Shown here: piece after piece, positions 5,982 through 6,641 of the stretch
How positions within the stretch are numbered: the stretch's first letter is position 1
Layout of the letters: the number at the start of each line of letters is the position of its first letter
NCBI GenBank assembly: GCA_041748615.1
Contig: JBGTCY010000061.1
Location: forward strand, 1-6,641
DNA: 6,641 nt
Direction of reading: 5' to 3'
From: JBGTCY01 sp041748615
Lineage (GTDB): Bacteria; Bacteroidota; Bacteroidia; Chitinophagales; CAIOSU01
The notes under the pieces: generated by a model
What the model saw: only the letters and a program-made list of their open reading frames with translations
Databases searched by the model: none
Told to the model about the DNA's origin: nothing
Translations under genes and position numbers: made by a program

Positions 5982-6410
5982 CAATTAAAAAGAACAATTT
6001 TTAGAACTGCCCTTAAAACACTACTCTCATATATTGAGCGGCTAAAGGTAACAATATTTTATTTTTTTACCTTGTAACTTCCTGAAGTGATTTGGATGCA
6101 AAAATCGTGGCGGAATGAAAGGTAATATATTTTCCTCACGTAATGAAGCAGTGAGAAGAGATAAACTTTCGAAAAACGATTTTACCATTCATGTTTTTTC
6201 AGGATTGTTAGCGAAATACCTTACTGTCCATTATTAAGTTGTCATATTGCCATTGTATCAATGTAACATCGTTGTGAAATGGGGAACTTTTTTTAAAAGT
6301 ACCAAACCCACCTGGTTTCGATGAATTCTATTTTGGGTTGCCATTCGCATTATGTTTTATTTTTTTTGCAGGGCAGATTTTTTATAACAATTTTTCGATG
6401 AGTTGGCAGA

Positions 6411-6490
6411 AAAGCATGCTCTTTTTTGCAAGTGGTGCTATTGAGCGTTTGCCTTACTGGAGTGTGCAAAATGTGCATGCTTTCACATTT
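6411..6490. repeat. Nested inverted repeats
   Basis: AAAGCATGC (6411-6419) is the exact reverse complement of GCATGCTTT (6475-6483), and the similarity extends inward with gaps to about 6433 and 6461. Overlapping it, AAATGTG (6469-6475) pairs with CACATTT (6484-6490) around an eight-base loop. The two structures exclude each other. It may be a degraded mobile-element remnant; no function can be assigned. Confidence 0.4.
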
Positions 6491-6539
6491 GTGCTTATTA
6501 ATTACCTCAACTCCGCAAATAATTAACTCCCATCGTGTT

Positions 6540-6571
6540 GAAAAACAAGAGCCGCGCTGATTGCGCGGCTC
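6540..6571 (-). terminator. Strong intrinsic terminator, leftward
   Basis: GAGCCGCGC (6549-6557) pairs perfectly with GCGCGGCTC (6563-6571) over nine GC-rich pairs with a five-base loop. Read on the minus strand the stem is followed by TTGTTTTTC, a typical U tract; read on the plus strand it is followed by CGTAAC and would not terminate well. It therefore probably ends a leftward transcript entering from beyond the right edge. A flanking AACAAG/CTTGTT pair (6544-6549 with 6583-6588) could extend the structure. Confidence 0.65.
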
Positions 6572-6641
6572 CGTAACTTTCACTTGTTCAGGTGAAAAAT
6601 TAAAAAATAATACGATGATAAAAATAACGCTTTCTTCCGAA

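Larger units (their letters stand above)
5839..6641. other. Non-coding stretch with several hairpins; no convincing gene
   Basis: About 800 bases with strong A/T runs and no frame whose product looks like a known protein. It holds an imperfect palindrome (5942-5981), smaller hairpins at 6251-6263 and 6286-6300, nested inverted repeats (6411-6490) and a strong leftward terminator (6540-6571). A 40-codon frame at 6115-6237 is the most protein-like small candidate but has no recognisable family. I found no good match to the Bacteroidota promoter pattern (TTTG near -33 and TAnnTTTG near -7) for the adhesin gene. The last 27 bases could be the start of a rightward gene (ATG at 6615) or the end of a leftward one. 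Confidence 0.6.

Noticed and set aside
6338..6526. 62-codon plus-strand frame with a hydrophobic start
   Set aside because: It begins at TTG with no ribosome binding site, runs through nested inverted repeats, and its product resembles nothing recognisable; low-complexity T runs explain the hydrophobic start.
6350..6583. 77-codon minus-strand frame
   Set aside because: It passes straight through the strong terminator hairpin at 6549-6571, and the product is rich in isolated Cys, His and Lys with no protein-like pattern.

Overview
The window looks like chromosomal DNA from a member of the Bacteroidota. The main evidence is a 1,264-residue secreted protein with SprB-type repeats and a C-terminal gliding-motility/type IX secretion sorting domain, a combination characteristic of that phylum. 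Moderate-GC genes separated by AT-rich spacers full of hairpins fit the same picture. No RNA gene, CRISPR array or transposase gene is visible.

Layout, left to right. (1) Positions 2-85 are probably the last 27 codons of a plus-strand gene entering from the left, followed by a weak AT-rich terminator (74-116). (2) Positions 227-808, minus strand, encode an HD-domain protein that matches the phosphonate-cleaving diiron oxygenase PhnZ much better than an ordinary HD phosphohydrolase. (3) The divergent spacer at 809-1039 holds a 142-bp MITE-like element (849-990) with 35-37 bp terminal inverted repeats and a TAA on each side. (4) Positions 1040-1786, plus strand, encode a family 2 glycosyltransferase starting at GTG. 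(5) The convergent spacer at 1787-1961 carries three 21-22 bp tandem repeats. (6) Positions 1962-5756, minus strand, encode the large surface protein: signal peptide, two Ig-like domains each interrupted by another beta-sandwich (a reelin/MAM-like jelly roll, then a proprotein-convertase P-domain-like module), three A-B pairs of SprB-type repeats, two more Ig/PKD-like domains and the sorting domain. (7) Positions 5757-6641 hold no convincing gene, but several hairpins and one strong terminator that reads leftward.

The three complete genes do not form an operon: the oxygenase and glycosyltransferase diverge, and the glycosyltransferase and surface protein converge. No shared pathway is evident. 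The usual partners, a PhnY-type hydroxylase for the oxygenase and a PorP/SprF-type protein for the adhesin, are not in the window.

The most unusual signal is a 51-nt imperfect palindrome present twice in opposite orientation. One copy (176-226) abuts the stop codon of the HD gene; the other (5788-5838) lies just upstream of the adhesin start codon. The copies differ at 7 of 51 positions, and every difference keeps or adds a base pair when G-U pairs are allowed on one particular strand. This suggests a structured RNA or a single-stranded DNA hairpin under selection.
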